DNA of 43,721 bases from Lachnospiraceae bacterium AC3007 (GCA_000621405.1 JHYK01000024.1:1-43721); one strand, 5' to 3'; shown: positions 30,047 to 38,467, counted from the first letter of the stretch. Notes: generated by a model from the sequence alone, not told the origin. Translations and numbers: made by a program.

Positions 30047-31933
30047 TTATGAGACAGAGGGACGGTTCTTTTGTCCTGTCTCGCTTATATCAGCCTTACT
30101 TACCTCTGTCTCACAAGCCTCTGCCTGACTTAAATCTATCCCGCTTATATCTACCTTATCAATGCCTGTCTCTAGGCCCTCTATCTCTATGCTCTCTGTC
30201 CCGCTTACTTCTGTCGGTCTGTCATCACCTGTTATTTTATACCTCGGAGCGATCAGCCAGACAAACCAGCGCTTTATCCCGTCCGGACCTATATGTTCAG
30301 CAGTAAAATACACACCGCAGACCGCCGCGAGCAGATAGTATGGTGTATATATGAAAAGGTATCGTGCCTTGGCCTCAAATAGAAGTTCAAAAACAAACAA
30401 TCCGATAAGAGACAATAGCACAACACAGATGATATCATTCGCTTTTTTTGCGATGGAATCAGCAGAAGCTTCTGGCATACCCCTTGGATCGGCATCCGAC
30501 AAAAACGCCGTCTCTTTGTCTACACCCTTGTTCTCAGAGCCCGGCTCAGACGAAAGACCCGCCTTCTTCCTTCTGTCCCTTCCTGCGAACACAGCGCAAA
30601 GGAGGCCGGCAAGCAGAACGGTGAGCCAGATCATCTGCTGGCATGATGAATACTTGCCGTGGTTGCTTCCAACAGGAAGAATGAAGCTCCAGATAAGGGC
30701 AGTAGCCTGATTCGCAGGTACATCCCCGAGAGAGTCGGAGCTCCTGCCATCAAAGAAATTGCCATCGACGCCCCAGGAAAAAAGCCCGTCACCGAAATTG
30801 ACCATCGTCTTTCTGGCGCTGTGGTTCAGGAGTCCTCCAAGTCCATAATTCCTTATACGGTCCACGGCGACTTGCATATCAGCCGCTCTCTTTTCTTCAG
30901 GAGTATCAAAGTCATCTGTAAATAGAGTATCCTCATCGGAATATACTCCGTCAGTCTCCAAATTGAGTCCCATCATAAAATAGTGCGCCATACCGAAACT
31001 CTTGTTATTATCCAGATCTATCCTCATGGATGGAATGATAACACCCTTAACAAGTATCACGGCAGCCAGGATAGCGACTATGGACCGACATATGCATATC
31101 GCAAGTTCTTTTTTATTGGTCCTAAGGTTGCCTGCAACATATAATAACAGCATCGCTATAAACGCTATGACGATCTGCGGCTTTATAAAATAACCGAAAG
31201 CAGCGACAGCGGGCAGGATTGTCCATCCCGTAACAGCCCTTATTTTACCAAGCGTTATCATTTGGTACAGTCGCAGCATCAGAACAGGAATGATAAAGCC
31301 CGCCTCATCGGAATAGGTGATGATGAACCAGGGCGACAAAACCAGCCATACCCCAAAAGCGATCACGCCGGCAAAAGAGACTGTCAGATTTGACGGGAAC
31401 ATATCGCGCAATATCTTATAAAAAATATAACCCGTTACGGTGGCCAGAAAGCACTGCACGACCACCAGCGACAGTACAGAGCCCGCCCCTGATGCCGAAG
31501 CGAGCTTCATCACTATGTAGTAGATCCATACCAGCAGGAGATTATTAGGATGGTTTGAGAAATAAGCGCTCCCGACCTCTTCAGGATGGCCGGCCAGCAG
31601 ATCGCTTACTGCGTAAAGTATGGACATGGGATCCCAATCCGAATAGAAGAATCCGCTGATGCATATGCTAACAGCCAGTACAAAGAATACACCAAGAGGA
31701 ATGATAACAGCCACTTCACCTATTTTGCCAAGCCGGTCTTCAAGCCCCGGTAAAAAGTGACTCAAAACGAATACACCAATAAAAACTATCACCGCTCCGG
31801 CAACAACATATACAAAATTCGAAAACAGCTGCTCTCTTTTGGTGTAATAATCCGAATTACCCGCAACAAACAGAAGCAGGTACAGTATTATAATTTGGAT
31901 TAATGCAAACGTTACGTTGATCAGTTTTTTCAT
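30047..31933 (-). CDS. GT39/PMT-like polytopic membrane glycosyltransferase
   Basis: A protein of 628 residues with about a dozen transmembrane segments. The first extracytoplasmic loop has YSDWDPMSILYAVSDLLAG and YFSNHPNNLLLVWIYYIVMK, the acidic and PNN motifs of the GT-C family GT39 and relatives, which transfer sugars from polyprenyl phosphate donors. The acceptor is unknown. The C-terminal 60 or so residues are a hydrophilic tail of imperfect short repeats (VDISGIDLSQAEACETEVSK), ending in residues TGQKNRPSVS read from a palindromic element. The ATG overlaps the stop of an ATPase remnant by four bases (ATGA), so the gene may have inherited that gene's translation signal. Confidence 0.75.
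   Translation of the reverse strand: MKKLINVTFALIQIIILYLLLFVAGNSDYYTKREQLFSNFVYVVAGAVIVFIGVFVLSHFLPGLEDRLGKIGEVAVIIPLGVFFVLAVSICISGFFYSDWDPMSILYAVSDLLAGHPEEVGSAYFSNHPNNLLLVWIYYIVMKLASASGAGSVLSLVVVQCFLATVTGYIFYKILRDMFPSNLTVSFAGVIAFGVWLVLSPWFIITYSDEAGFIIPVLMLRLYQMITLGKIRAVTGWTILPAVAAFGYFIKPQIVIAFIAMLLLYVAGNLRTNKKELAICICRSIVAILAAVILVKGVIIPSMRIDLDNNKSFGMAHYFMMGLNLETDGVYSDEDTLFTDDFDTPEEKRAADMQVAVDRIRNYGLGGLLNHSARKTMVNFGDGLFSWGVDGNFFDGRSSDSLGDVPANQATALIWSFILPVGSNHGKYSSCQQMIWLTVLLAGLLCAVFAGRDRRKKAGLSSEPGSENKGVDKETAFLSDADPRGMPEASADSIAKKANDIICVVLLSLIGLFVFELLFEAKARYLFIYTPYYLLAAVCGVYFTAEHIGPDGIKRWFVWLIAPRYKITGDDRPTEVSGTESIEIEGLETGIDKVDISGIDLSQAEACETEVSKADISETGQKNRPSVS
30051..30082. repeat. GGGACGGTTCT element at the GT39-like gene 3' end
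   Basis: Arms GAGACAG (30051-30057) and CTGTCTC (30076-30082) flank AGGGACGGTTCTTTTGTC. The gene's last nine residues are encoded here and its stop codon lies two bases outside the left arm. Confidence 0.85.
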
Positions 31934-32211
31934 GATTCATCATGCCATAGGAGCACATATTCTCTAAAGCGGGGCAGGTCTATTCGAATATATCCTCTGT
32001 CCTCAGTGTTAATCAGGTGTTTTTTATTCAGTCTGTCTCTTAGAGAATCATAGCTTCCCGGGTTGGACATCAAAGACTTTATTTCGGCGGCTTTGCCGGT
32101 ATCAGACCGGATAACGCACGTTACCATCTCCTGTTCCGCTTGCGTAAGGGATTTCCAGATAAGAGCATATGAGTCGTTACACAGTGAGTTCTTGCAAAAG
32201 GGCCCGTTTTT
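31930..32211 (-). pseudogene. AAA-family ATPase C-terminal remnant
   Basis: An open frame from just after a stop at 32212-32214 reads NDSYALIWKSLTQAEQEMVT then NPGSYDSLRDRLNKKHLI and GYIRIDLPRFREYVL. This looks like the C-terminal winged-helix region of the large class of prokaryotic AAA ATPases that end in a DNA-binding-like domain. No Walker motifs lie upstream, so about three quarters of the gene is missing. An ATG inside it (32125-32127) would allow a 65-residue peptide. Its stop overlaps the GT39-like start by four bases. It may persist only as a leader for that gene. Confidence 0.45.
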
Positions 32212-32230
32212 TCACGTAATTTTACCTCAT

Positions 32231-32297
32231 TTGTGAGGATAATGGATATTTTGTGATGCTTTGTGAGGAAAATTCGTATTTGTGAGGATTTGTGATG
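32231..32297. repeat. Five phased TTGTGAGG/TTGTGATG repeats
   Basis: TTGTGAGG occurs at 32231, 32261 and 32280 and TTGTGATG at 32251 and 32290. The spacings are 20, 10, 19 and 10 bases, close to whole helical turns, so all would face one side of the DNA. They lie between the YigZ-family gene and the ATPase remnant, upstream of the GT39-like gene. They may be binding sites for an oligomerising regulator. Confidence 0.65.
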
Positions 32298-32337
32298 ATT
32301 CTAACACGATTATTAATGAATATCAAACAAAGAATAC

Positions 32338-32976
32338 CTATTCGCTTCCCGAAGCCGTAAAGCAAAGATCACCTTTGTCGATCGTTATTGAAGAGCCTGT
32401 GAGATCCACAAGTTCCTTTATTAAGCCTTCATATGCGCTCTCAGGACAGGCCAGCTTGTATTCCACCCTGTCAGTGTAGACTGCATCGATCCTTGATATA
32501 CCCTTATCCTGGATATAACGGTCTATAACACCCGTATATGTATAGTCAAACACCGCTGAAAACTGCTGCATGAGGACCATCTCGGAAATAACAGCCGATT
32601 CCAGAGCAGCCTTCGCTGCATCCGTGTAAGCACGCACCAGTCCGCCGGTCCCGAGCAGAGTCCCGCCGAAGTATCTTGTCACTACAAGTACCACATCCTT
32701 AAGATCTGCTCCGTTTAAGACCTCAAGTATCGGCGCCCCTGCAGTCCCCGAAGGCTCACCGTCATCGGAGGAATGAACTATATCAGGTGCTCCGTTTTCA
32801 CCCCGGATAATATATGCGCTGCAGTGATGCTTTGCATCGTGATATTTCTTTCTTTCGCCGCGCAGTATCTCATCGGCTTCTTCCGCCGAAGAGACCGGTC
32901 TTACTATCCCTATGAACTTGGAGCGCTTGACCTCTACGAGAGAGTCGCCGCCCTTAGTGATCGTCTTGTAATTCAT
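32338..32976 (-). CDS. YigZ/IMPACT family protein
   Basis: A 212-residue UPF0029 protein. The N-terminal IMPACT domain shows KRSKFIGIVRPVSSAEEA, DAKHHCSAYIIRG, DDGEPSGTAGAPILEVL and VVTRYFGGTLLGTGGLVRAY, all highly conserved. A C-terminal DUF1949 domain of about 60 residues follows. Bacterial YigZ proteins are thought to bind nucleic acid or ribosomes, but a biochemical activity is not firmly known. Length and domains are normal. It is apparently monocistronic; a long palindromic element lies 24 bases upstream of its start. Confidence 0.95.
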   Translation of the reverse strand: MNYKTITKGGDSLVEVKRSKFIGIVRPVSSAEEADEILRGERKKYHDAKHHCSAYIIRGENGAPDIVHSSDDGEPSGTAGAPILEVLNGADLKDVVLVVTRYFGGTLLGTGGLVRAYTDAAKAALESAVISEMVLMQQFSAVFDYTYTGVIDRYIQDKGISRIDAVYTDRVEYKLACPESAYEGLIKELVDLTGSSITIDKGDLCFTASGSE

Positions 32977-32999
32977 GCGCTATGAAAATCTATAATAAT

Positions 33000-33060
33000 G
33001 ACAGGGGGACGGTTCTTTTGTCTTGCCGGAACGGCGAGACAAAAGAACCGTCCCCCTGTC
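33000..33060. repeat. Long hairpin of two opposed GGGACGGTTCT elements
   Basis: Arms of 29 bases (33000-33028 and 33032-33060) pair with one wobble around the loop GAA. The outer part carries GACAGGGGGACGGTTCTTTT and the inner part GCCG/CGGC. It lies between the SH3 lipoprotein gene and the YigZ-family gene. Confidence 0.92.
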
Positions 33061-33092
33061 TTGTACCCCTGACACTCCCTCTGACTTATTTT

Positions 33093-34052
33093 TCAGTTTA
33101 CTCCTTCAGCTGCAAAGAGATCCTGAAGCTGTCCCTTTGAGTGGTGGCCGGCAAATCCTACGGCATCGCCGGTATATCCCCAGTACTTGTTGATGACTTC
33201 CAGCTGTCTGGAATTCACGACCATGGAACCATCTGTGCAGTTGACCGTCGTTCCGCCTCCTACCGCTGCCGCGGTGCTCTGTACTGCTGCTGCAGCTGCT
33301 GCGCTCTGTGATGCTATGGCTGCCGCATCCTGAGCGGCCTTGTTGGCATCCTGAGTCGTTGCCTGCTGAGCTGCCTGTGCTGCCTGATCGGCTGTTGACT
33401 TCTGACTGTTATTCGTCGTCTGGCTTGCAGCCGCCGCTGCCGCAGTAGCTTCCTGAGCCGCCTTCAGAGCTGCTTCAGCCGCTTTCTGATCGTCAGTCTT
33501 CTTGGTCTCTGTATTCGTATTGTCTGTTGCGTTATCCTCTGTGTTTTCCGCCTTTGTCTCGGGCTTTGTATCAGTAAGATACTCGGACTTTACATAGAGA
33601 TTATCTTCGCCCTTCTTTATCCTGTGCCACTCATCACCCTGGCCGTTCACGGTGACTTCCTCGCCGGCAGCGAGCTTTCCTGCTACCTCGGAGTCCGTAT
33701 TGGGCTCACGCCTTATGCGCACTGCCTCAGTGGCGTACATCGTCTTCTCATCTATGCTGGCCACGCCGAACTCATCGACTTCGACCTGGGGAGTCTCCTC
33801 CTCGACCACTTCTTCCTGGACTTCCTCCTCGACGGAGAAATCATATGCTTCCGTCTCAGGCTCTTCTACGACCTCTTCCTCGACTTCGTCGGTCGTGATG
33901 GCGATCTCGGTCACCTCTTCCTCGGTAGCCTCCTCAGTCTCTTCTTCATCCTTATCCTTCTTTGACTTGGATTTGGAAGACAGGCTGCAGCCCGTTACCA
34001 GAAAAGCCATGCATACCAAAAGCAGAACAGCAGTAACAAATCTCTTTCTCAT
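33093..34052 (-). CDS. SH3-domain lipoprotein with low-complexity linkers
   Basis: A 319-residue exported protein. The signal (RKRFVTAVLLLVCMAFLVTGC) ends in a lipobox Cys. A Lys/Glu-rich acidic linker (about 25-95) leads to a bacterial SH3 domain (MYATEAVRIRREPNTDSEVA, EWHRIKKGEDNLYVKSEYL; about 104-160). An Ala/Gln/Thr-rich stretch (about 180-262) follows, and then a small C-terminal domain (TVNCTDGSMVVNSRQLEVIN). SH3b domains bind peptidoglycan, so a wall-anchored role is likely. The alternating linkers are typical of wall-spanning proteins. Confidence 0.85.
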   Translation of the reverse strand: MRKRFVTAVLLLVCMAFLVTGCSLSSKSKSKKDKDEEETEEATEEEVTEIAITTDEVEEEVVEEPETEAYDFSVEEEVQEEVVEEETPQVEVDEFGVASIDEKTMYATEAVRIRREPNTDSEVAGKLAAGEEVTVNGQGDEWHRIKKGEDNLYVKSEYLTDTKPETKAENTEDNATDNTNTETKKTDDQKAAEAALKAAQEATAAAAAASQTTNNSQKSTADQAAQAAQQATTQDANKAAQDAAAIASQSAAAAAAVQSTAAAVGGGTTVNCTDGSMVVNSRQLEVINKYWGYTGDAVGFAGHHSKGQLQDLFAAEGVN

Positions 34053-34079
34053 CTCATCCTCCCATGAATATAAAAACTC

Positions 34080-34850
34080 TTACCCGTTTCTTTTGCTGTA
34101 ATTTGACAGGAACTGTATCGTCCTCTCATTCTTCGGAGCGTCTATTACCTCCTGCGGAGTACCCTCCTCCACGATGACGCCTCCGTCCATAAATATCACC
34201 TTATCCGAAACATCATGCGCAAAATCCATCTCATGCGTCACGATGATCATCGTCATATGCCTCGTGGACAGATCCTTTATCACCCTGAGCACCTCTCCGG
34301 TAAGCTCGGGATCGAGCGCCGATGTGGGCTCGTCAAAGCACAGTATATCGGGATTCAGCGCCAGCGCCCTTGCTATGGCAACTCTCTGCTGCTGGCCTCC
34401 CGAGAGCTCATGGGGATAATTGCCCATCCTGTCCTCAAGCCCCATCTGCCTTAAAAGCTCTTCGGCTCTTTCCTTTATCTCCCCTTCAGCGCCGCCGTTC
34501 TCCTTCTGCATAAGCCTTGGCGCAAGCATCACATTCTCAAGCGCCGTATATTGCGGGAAGAGATTGAAGGACTGGAAGACAAGCCCGAAATGCAGCCTTT
34601 TCTTCCTTACCGACTCCACTGACAGCGACTTTATCACGTCATTGTCAAAGAGCACGTCGTCTTTGACCTTTATCATCCCCCCATCCGGTCTCTCAAGGAA
34701 ATTAAGACAGCGGAGCAGGGTAGTCTTGCCCGACCCTGAGGAGCCGATTATGGTGACAGTCTCACCCTCCTCCATACTGAAGCTGATATCATGTATCACC
34801 TCAGTAGAATCAAAGCTTTTCTTCAAGTTCCTGACTTCAAGTACCGGCAT
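34080..34850 (-). CDS. Polar amino acid ABC transporter ATP-binding protein
   Basis: A 256-residue ABC ATPase of the GlnQ/HisP type. Walker A is GSSGSGKTT, the Q-loop is VFQSFNLFP, the signature is [15 protein letters not shown], Walker B is [14 protein letters not shown] and the switch region is [10 protein letters not shown]. It powers uptake of polar amino acids together with the permease and binding protein encoded just upstream. AGGTGAG lies before the ATG and only three bases separate it from the permease gene. The substrate cannot be told from the sequence; members of this group take glutamine, arginine, cystine and others. Confidence 0.95.
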   Translation of the reverse strand: MPVLEVRNLKKSFDSTEVIHDISFSMEEGETVTIIGSSGSGKTTLLRCLNFLERPDGGMIKVKDDVLFDNDVIKSLSVESVRKKRLHFGLVFQSFNLFPQYTALENVMLAPRLMQKENGGAEGEIKERAEELLRQMGLEDRMGNYPHELSGGQQQRVAIARALALNPDILCFDEPTSALDPELTGEVLRVIKDLSTRHMTMIIVTHEMDFAHDVSDKVIFMDGGVIVEEGTPQEVIDAPKNERTIQFLSNYSKRNG

Positions 34851-34853
34851 AGC

Positions 34854-35510
34854 TCACCTGAAATAAGAAAGCTTCTTCTCTATCCGGCCAAATAAAACCG
34901 TCAGCAGGCCGGAAAACACCAGATAAAATACGCCTGTATAGAATAAGGGCCATATGATGCCCGCTCCCTTTATGAAGGACTGGCCTTCCCAGATGATCTC
35001 ATAGACAGCTATGACTCTGGCAAGGGACGTATCCTTTACAAGCGTTATGACTTCATTTGATATCGGCGGCACTATCCTCTTGATGACCTGCAGCAGCACG
35101 ATCTTGTAGAAGATCTGATGCTTCGTCATTCCGAGCACCTGGCCCGCCTCATACTGCCCTACGGGAATGGACTGTATCCCGCCTCTGTATATCTCAGAGA
35201 AATAGCAGGAATAATTGATAACGAAGGCCACAAGGGCCGCCACGAACCGTCCTCCGTCGCCTGATCCCCATACATTTGAATGCAGGATGATCCCGGGTCC
35301 GTAGTAGATCACCAGAAGCTGCAGCATCAGCGGAGTGCCCCTGATTATCCAGATGACAAACCTGACCGGCGTCTTTATTATCCGAAGCCTCGACATCGAG
35401 CCGAAGCTTATCACCAGTCCCAGCGGGAGCGCAAAGAGCAGCGTCAGCGCAAAAAGACGCAGGGTCTGCAGAAATCCTCCCAGTAAGGTCCAAGTGACGG
35501 TAAGAAACAT
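34854..35510 (-). CDS. Polar amino acid ABC transporter permease
   Basis: A 218-residue HisM/GlnP-type permease with about five transmembrane segments. The family segment WIIRGTPLMLQLLVIYYGPG and the EAA loop region YEAGQVLGMTKHQIFYKIVLLQ, which contacts the ATPase, are present. It forms the channel, probably as a homodimer since only one permease gene is seen. It lies between the binding-protein and ATPase genes in one operon. Confidence 0.95.
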   Translation of the reverse strand: MFLTVTWTLLGGFLQTLRLFALTLLFALPLGLVISFGSMSRLRIIKTPVRFVIWIIRGTPLMLQLLVIYYGPGIILHSNVWGSGDGGRFVAALVAFVINYSCYFSEIYRGGIQSIPVGQYEAGQVLGMTKHQIFYKIVLLQVIKRIVPPISNEVITLVKDTSLARVIAVYEIIWEGQSFIKGAGIIWPLFYTGVFYLVFSGLLTVLFGRIEKKLSYFR

Positions 35511-35529
35511 AGCCGGTCCCCGCCAGTAC

Positions 35530-36312
35530 TTATTTCACCAGCGCTTCCTGGACTCCGTATTCGGAAGCCAGTGACTGCATCTTGCCCTCGTCGGTGTACT
35601 TCTTTATCTCTTCATCGATATAGGCTGCAAGGTCGGAACCCTTCCTGCATCCTACCACATACTCTTCAGTCGTAAGATCCACGGTGTGCGTAAGATCTGC
35701 ATAGCTCGTGCCCTCTCCGACCATGGCTCCTGCCATGAGAGAGTCGATTATGGAAGCATCGGATGTGCCTGCCTCGACCTCCATCAGTGTATCAGCCTGG
35801 GATGTCACGGAAGTGTAATCAAATCCGTTCTCTTCGGCTACTGCTTCGCCTGCAGAGCCTGCCTCGACTGCAAACTTCAGACCCTTCACGTCGTCTATGG
35901 TCTGATACTGTGCTGCCTGATCAGCCTTGACCACAACGGTCTGCGCATTGTTGAGATAAGGCTTCGTGCATGCCATGGCCGACGCGACCTCCTCGGTCAG
36001 CGTCATGCCGTTCCACACGACGTCTATGCTCTTATTATCAAGTTCCAGAATCTTATTGTCCCAGTCTATCTCCACAAACTTGATCTCCACTCCAAGGTCC
36101 TCAGCCACAAGACGCGCAAGATCAGCATCAAAGCCGATCCATTCGCCGCCCTCCTGATAGTCCATCGGAGCAAAATCAGTGATGCCAACGATCAGGGTGC
36201 CTTTGCCCTTTATATAATCGATATCACTTTTGGATGAGCCTGCTCCGCATCCTGCGAGCATTACGGTCACCATAGCCACTATGATGGCGATTGCCGATAT
36301 TTTCTTCTTCAT
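35530..36312 (-). CDS. Extracellular amino acid-binding lipoprotein (SBP_bac_3)
   Basis: A 260-residue solute-binding protein. The signal (MKKKISAIAIIVAMVTVMLA) is followed by GCGAGSS with the lipidated Cys. The mature part has the family 3 pattern: TLIVGITDFAPMDYQEGGEW, GFDADLARLVAEDLGV, VWNGMTLTEE, and VEAGSAGEAVAEE. It captures the amino acid and delivers it to the permease. I start at 36312 because AAGGAGG precedes this ATG. It is the first gene of the three-gene operon; a promoter lies 40 bases upstream. Confidence 0.95.
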   Translation of the reverse strand: MKKKISAIAIIVAMVTVMLAGCGAGSSKSDIDYIKGKGTLIVGITDFAPMDYQEGGEWIGFDADLARLVAEDLGVEIKFVEIDWDNKILELDNKSIDVVWNGMTLTEEVASAMACTKPYLNNAQTVVVKADQAAQYQTIDDVKGLKFAVEAGSAGEAVAEENGFDYTSVTSQADTLMEVEAGTSDASIIDSLMAGAMVGEGTSYADLTHTVDLTTEEYVVGCRKGSDLAAYIDEEIKKYTDEGKMQSLASEYGVQEALVK

Positions 36313-36351
36313 TACATATCCTCCTTCGGGGTTCCCCCATAACAACGCTTC

Positions 36352-36380
36352 ACGATACCACAGTCGGATGAAAAAGTAAA
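36352..36380 (-). promoter_or_regulatory. Promoter of the amino acid ABC operon
   Basis: On the minus strand TTTACT (36375-36380) and TATCGT (36352-36357) are 17 bases apart, about 40 bases upstream of the binding-protein start. Confidence 0.5.
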
Positions 36381-36403
36381 TAAAACCGATGCGGCACGCC
36401 CTC

Positions 36404-37624
36404 TCAGACCGTGATCCTGTGATATACCTTCTTGCCCTTCTTCAGCACCACGCCGTCTTTTAACTCTTCCTTTGTATATGTCTTCCGGAAATCAGTGATC
36501 TTCTCGTCATTAACTGCTACTCCGCCCTGATTTACAAGCCTCCTTGCGTCACTCCTTGAAGGCGAGAGCTTTGCTGCCACGAGAAGCTGCAGTATATCTG
36601 CCTTTCCTTCGAGGAAATCGCTGTCCGAAAGCTTCGTCTCGGGCATGTTCTCGACATCGAGCTCTCCCGAGAATATCTTTCTTGCAGCCTCCTGGGCCTT
36701 GTCAGCTTCTTCCTTTCCGTGCACGAGCTCTGTAAGCTCATGAGCCAGAAGCTCCTTCTTTTCATTGATCCTGGAATCATCCCACTTATCAAGCTCTTCG
36801 ATCTCTTCAAGAGACTTGAAGGTCAGCAGTCTGAAGCACATCATGACATCGGCGTCGTCCACGTTTCTCCAGTACTGATAGAAATCATACGGCGTGGTCT
36901 TTTCAGGATCCAGCCATACTGCGCCCTTTGCGGTCTTGCCCATCTTCTTTCCTTCATTATTGAGAAGAAGGGTCTGGGTCATGGCATAGCAGTCATCTCC
37001 GGTCTTCCTTCTGATGAGCTCCGTACCCGCGAGCATGTTGCTCCACTGGTCGTCTCCTCCGAACTGCATGTTGACTCCGTAGTTCTCGTGCAGATGCAGG
37101 AAGTCGTAAGCCTGCATTATCATATAGTTGAATTCGAGGAAAGAAAGACCTTTCTCCATCCTCTGCTTGTAGCACTCGGCTCTCAGCATGTTGTTGACGG
37201 AGAAATGAGGACCTACCTCGCGCAGCAGATCTATATAATTCAGAGGCAGGAGCCAGTCGGCGTTATTGACCATGATGGCCTTGTCCTCGCCGAATTCTAT
37301 GAATCTCTCCATCTGCTTCTTAAAGCATTCGCAGTTGTGCTGTATGGTCTCGGGAGTCATCATGGATCTCATGTCTGTTCGTCCCGTGGGATCGCCTATA
37401 TAGCCTGTTCCGCCGCCTATCAGCACCACGGGCTTATTACCCGCAAGCTGCAGCCTCTTCATAAGGCAGAGCGCCATGAAATGTCCCACATGGAGCGAAT
37501 CCGCCGTGGGATCGAAGCCGATATAGAATCTTGCGCCTCCGCGGTTTATCAGATCTCTTATTTCCTTTTCATCGGTGACCTGCGCAACAAGTCCCCTTTC
37601 CTGTAATTCCTCGTATATTCCCAT
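36404..37624 (-). CDS. tyrS: Tyrosyl-tRNA synthetase
   Basis: A 406-residue class I synthetase that charges tRNA-Tyr. The HIGH-type motif is in FDPTADSLHVGHFMAL, the KMSKS-type motif is GKKMGKTAKGAVW, and a C-terminal S4 RNA-binding domain is present (SPSRSDARRLVNQGGVAVND). I start at 37624, where GGAGG lies five bases upstream; the open frame continues upstream to 37840 through a 42-bp tandem repeat, which is not part of the enzyme. No T-box leader elements are visible, so regulation, if any, may involve the repeats. The length is normal. Confidence 0.97.
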   Translation of the reverse strand: MGIYEELQERGLVAQVTDEKEIRDLINRGGARFYIGFDPTADSLHVGHFMALCLMKRLQLAGNKPVVLIGGGTGYIGDPTGRTDMRSMMTPETIQHNCECFKKQMERFIEFGEDKAIMVNNADWLLPLNYIDLLREVGPHFSVNNMLRAECYKQRMEKGLSFLEFNYMIMQAYDFLHLHENYGVNMQFGGDDQWSNMLAGTELIRRKTGDDCYAMTQTLLLNNEGKKMGKTAKGAVWLDPEKTTPYDFYQYWRNVDDADVMMCFRLLTFKSLEEIEELDKWDDSRINEKKELLAHELTELVHGKEEADKAQEAARKIFSGELDVENMPETKLSDSDFLEGKADILQLLVAAKLSPSRSDARRLVNQGGVAVNDEKITDFRKTYTKEELKDGVVLKKGKKVYHRITV

Positions 37625-37693
37625 CATATCCTCCGATGCTGCATAATCTCGCCCGGTCATTACACTGCCTGATATATAGCCGAGCCCCCCTGC

Positions 37694-37841
37694 CGCGCTC
37701 ATGGTACAACGCACGTACTGCCGTATGCATGCTGCCTCTCTCACGGTACAGCGCACACTCTGCCGGATGCATGTAGCCGCGCTAATGGTACAGCGTACAC
37801 TCTGCCGTATGCATGCTGCCGCGCTCATGGTACAACGCACA
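37694..37841. repeat. 42-bp tandem repeat, three and a half copies, upstream of tyrS
   Basis: Units start at 37694, 37736, 37778 and 37820, the last one partial. Each contains ATGGTACA or a close variant, a CGCACAC/TACTCTGCC segment and ATGCATG. As 42 is divisible by three, the minus strand stays open through them with a 14-residue repeat, but no start signal supports translation. They lie in the expected leader of tyrS, about 70-215 bases before its start. Confidence 0.85.
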
Positions 37842-37842
37842 C

Positions 37843-37870
37843 AGCCCTACCATGATACCACGGCAGGGCT
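37843..37870. promoter_or_regulatory. Hairpin between dfrA and the tyrS repeat array
   Basis: AGCCCT (37843-37848) pairs with AGGGCT (37865-37870), and an inner CCATG/CGTGG-type stem with one G-U pair closes a small loop. It lies 32 bases after the dfrA stop on the minus strand. The sequence after it is not U-rich, so a classical terminator is doubtful. A short palindrome TATCAT/ATGATA follows at 37871-37884. Confidence 0.45.
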
Positions 37871-37901
37871 ATATCATCAATGATACGTGTTCAGTTTTTG
37901 A

Positions 37902-38402
37902 TCAGGATTTTCTTCTGTATTTTTGGAAGTAATAAATAAGATCGAAGTACGTCTGCTCTTCGTCCTCACTCCCGTCGCGCACGAGCTCCCACTCGGGAGA
38001 GGCGTCCAGATCAGGGAAATAAGCATCAGCTTCGTAGCTTTCGTCGATCTTCGTGACAAGACATTCATCGCAGAGCGGGAGCAGCTCCTCATAGACCATG
38101 GCTCCGCCGATGCAGTATATCTCCTTATCCTCGTACCTTTTAAGGGTCTCCTTCAGCTCATCGATGTCATGGACTATCTCGACTCCGTCCGGCAGAGAGT
38201 ACCCGCCCTTTGTAAGGACTATGTTCACCCTGTCTTTTAAGGGCTGACCCTGTGGAAAGCTCTCAAGCGTCCTTCTGCCCATGACCACGACCTGACCCGT
38301 GGTCGTCTGCCTGAAGAATTTCTGATCCGCAGGGATCTGCACCAGGAGCTTGCCCTTGAGTCCTATGCCCCAGTTTTTGTCCACAGCAACTATTGCTTTC
38401 AT
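37902..38402 (-). CDS. dfrA: Dihydrofolate reductase
   Basis: A 166-residue DHFR, which reduces dihydrofolate with NADPH. The N-terminal MKAIVAVDKNWGIGLKGKLL, VVMGRRTLESFPQGQPL and the nucleotide loop IYCIGGAMVYEELLPLCDEC are diagnostic, as is YFPDLDASPEWELV. In the substrate region IPADQKFFRQ the acidic residue is Asp in the PADQ segment. I start at 38402, where GAGGTGAAG precedes the ATG; upstream readings have no similarity. It lies 65 bases downstream of the beta-CASP nuclease gene and is probably co-transcribed with it. Confidence 0.96.
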   Translation of the reverse strand: MKAIVAVDKNWGIGLKGKLLVQIPADQKFFRQTTTGQVVVMGRRTLESFPQGQPLKDRVNIVLTKGGYSLPDGVEIVHDIDELKETLKRYEDKEIYCIGGAMVYEELLPLCDECLVTKIDESYEADAYFPDLDASPEWELVRDGSEDEEQTYFDLIYYFQKYRRKS

Positions 38403-38467
38403 TTCTTCACCTCTTCTTATATAGCGGATCGCTTCGCTGCATACACAGCATATCTGCCGACGGTGCT

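Noticed and set aside
37624-37840. An N-terminal extension of TyrS by 72 repeat-encoded residues.
   Set aside because: TyrS similarity begins at 37624 next to a GGAGG site; the extension is Cys/Arg-rich repeat translation without support.
37640-37900. A T-box riboswitch for tyrS.
   Set aside because: I could not find the conserved T-box sequence or a specifier loop in this leader.
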